Assembly (NCBI GenBank): GCA_019188255.1
Contig: JAETXT010000002.1
Span: 2,542,001-2,606,000, forward strand
DNA length: 64,000 nt
Origin: Verticillium longisporum
Taxonomy: Eukaryota; Ascomycota; Sordariomycetes; Glomerellales; Plectosphaerellaceae
Reading direction: 5' to 3'
Positions 63,503 through 64,000 of the stretch are shown here, in pieces (position 1 is the stretch's first letter; each line of letters opens with the position of its first letter). The notes under the pieces are model-generated. The model saw nothing but the letters and a program-made list of their open reading frames with translations. It was not told where the DNA came from and did no database searches. Made by a program: the position numbers and the translations under genes.

Positions 63503-64000
63503 CTGTCGAAGAGCGTGGCAATTGACTGAGGCGCGGCTTCTCCATAGATATAGGCCTCCGATACCTAGAAGATGTGGCGCGTTATTGGTACCTGCAGTAC
63601 CGATGTAAGTAGGTAGTCGGCTCAAGATGCGGCGATTCATGGAATCGGTGAGTCCGGGCCTCGGTGAAGGAAGAAAGAATCTGAGCGTGGGGCAGCGATA
63701 AGATAGGCGAGGGTTGGGGGCGGCGGGCAACTGCCAACCAATGGCGGTCTAGCACGGCAGAGGGTTCGCACTGGAATCGCACTTCTGAGCCCCGCGCATG
63801 GCAAAAAGTTCTGAGCGCTCTGGCCACCCGGCAACACCCCCGAGCACCAAATTCTCACTTTTTTTTCTGGTCCACCCCAGCCGCCGACCAAAACCATCCG
63901 ACCGTCGTCTACTTCTACGCCTGTCTCTGGACCCCGCGCGCCGCCTCACCTTTACAACATCTCACCTCCCCATCCTCCCCCATCACACATCTATCATCAT
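63503..64000. promoter_or_regulatory. Probable promoter and leader of a following plus-strand gene
   Basis: About 500 bases to the window end. The last 100 bases are C/T/A-rich (CTCCCCATCCTCCCCCATCACAC), typical of a fungal 5' leader, but no start codon is visible inside the window. Confidence 0.4.

Overview
This is a nuclear segment of a filamentous ascomycete, most likely Sordariomycetes. A Hypocreales affinity is my impression from the proteins, and I cannot name a genus. The evidence is short introns (about 50-80 nt, GTANGT/CAG), many monocistronic genes on both strands with GC-rich third codon positions, fungal-specific families (Zn2Cys6 regulators, DUF7514, Mdm12, Fab1, Ost5) and eukaryotic tRNA-Ser genes. 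I recognise no prokaryotic operon, CRISPR array or intact transposon. Coordinates of spliced genes are outer limits, with exons given in the evidence.

Layout. 1-7.4 kb: a Csn12-like PCI protein (3' end outside the window), ribosomal protein eL20, a Zn2Cys6 regulator and a GNAT acetyltransferase. 9-19 kb: a DUF7514 protein with Arg/Glu/Asp-rich runs, an MFS transporter divergent from a second Zn2Cys6 regulator (the only candidate accessory module), and the APC/C subunit Cdc26. 19.5-33.3 kb: a large unknown protein, a small unknown protein, checkpoint clamp Rad1, Ost5, two inverted tRNA-Ser(CGA) genes, Gcn5, and a conserved-looking unknown. 35-54.9 kb: a DUF726 hydrolase-like protein, Noc2, Vps28, Mdm12, Fab1 (7.3 kb) and a Ser/Pro-rich unknown. 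55.6-64 kb: a BolA protein, an ACSF3-like acyl-CoA synthetase, eIF4E, a tail-anchored unknown and the apparent upstream region of another gene.

Function. Most genes are housekeeping: translation (eL20, eIF4E, tRNA-Ser), ribosome assembly (Noc2), endolysosomal sorting (Vps28, Fab1), ER-mitochondria contacts (Mdm12), glycosylation (Ost5), chromatin and transcription (Gcn5, Csn12) and cell cycle or checkpoint (Cdc26, Rad1). I see no biosynthetic cluster or defence system.

The strongest non-standard signal is technical. At least seven genes are interrupted by small frame breaks, almost all equal to one missing base in a run of identical bases. Restoring the missing count puts every affected exon back in phase, which points to homopolymer errors in the assembly rather than a group of dying genes. 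Separate and less easily dismissed are in-frame TAG codons in Gcn5 and the Fab1 N-terminus, and a coding-like open frame after the Gcn5 stop. I did not find a convincing new biological system.
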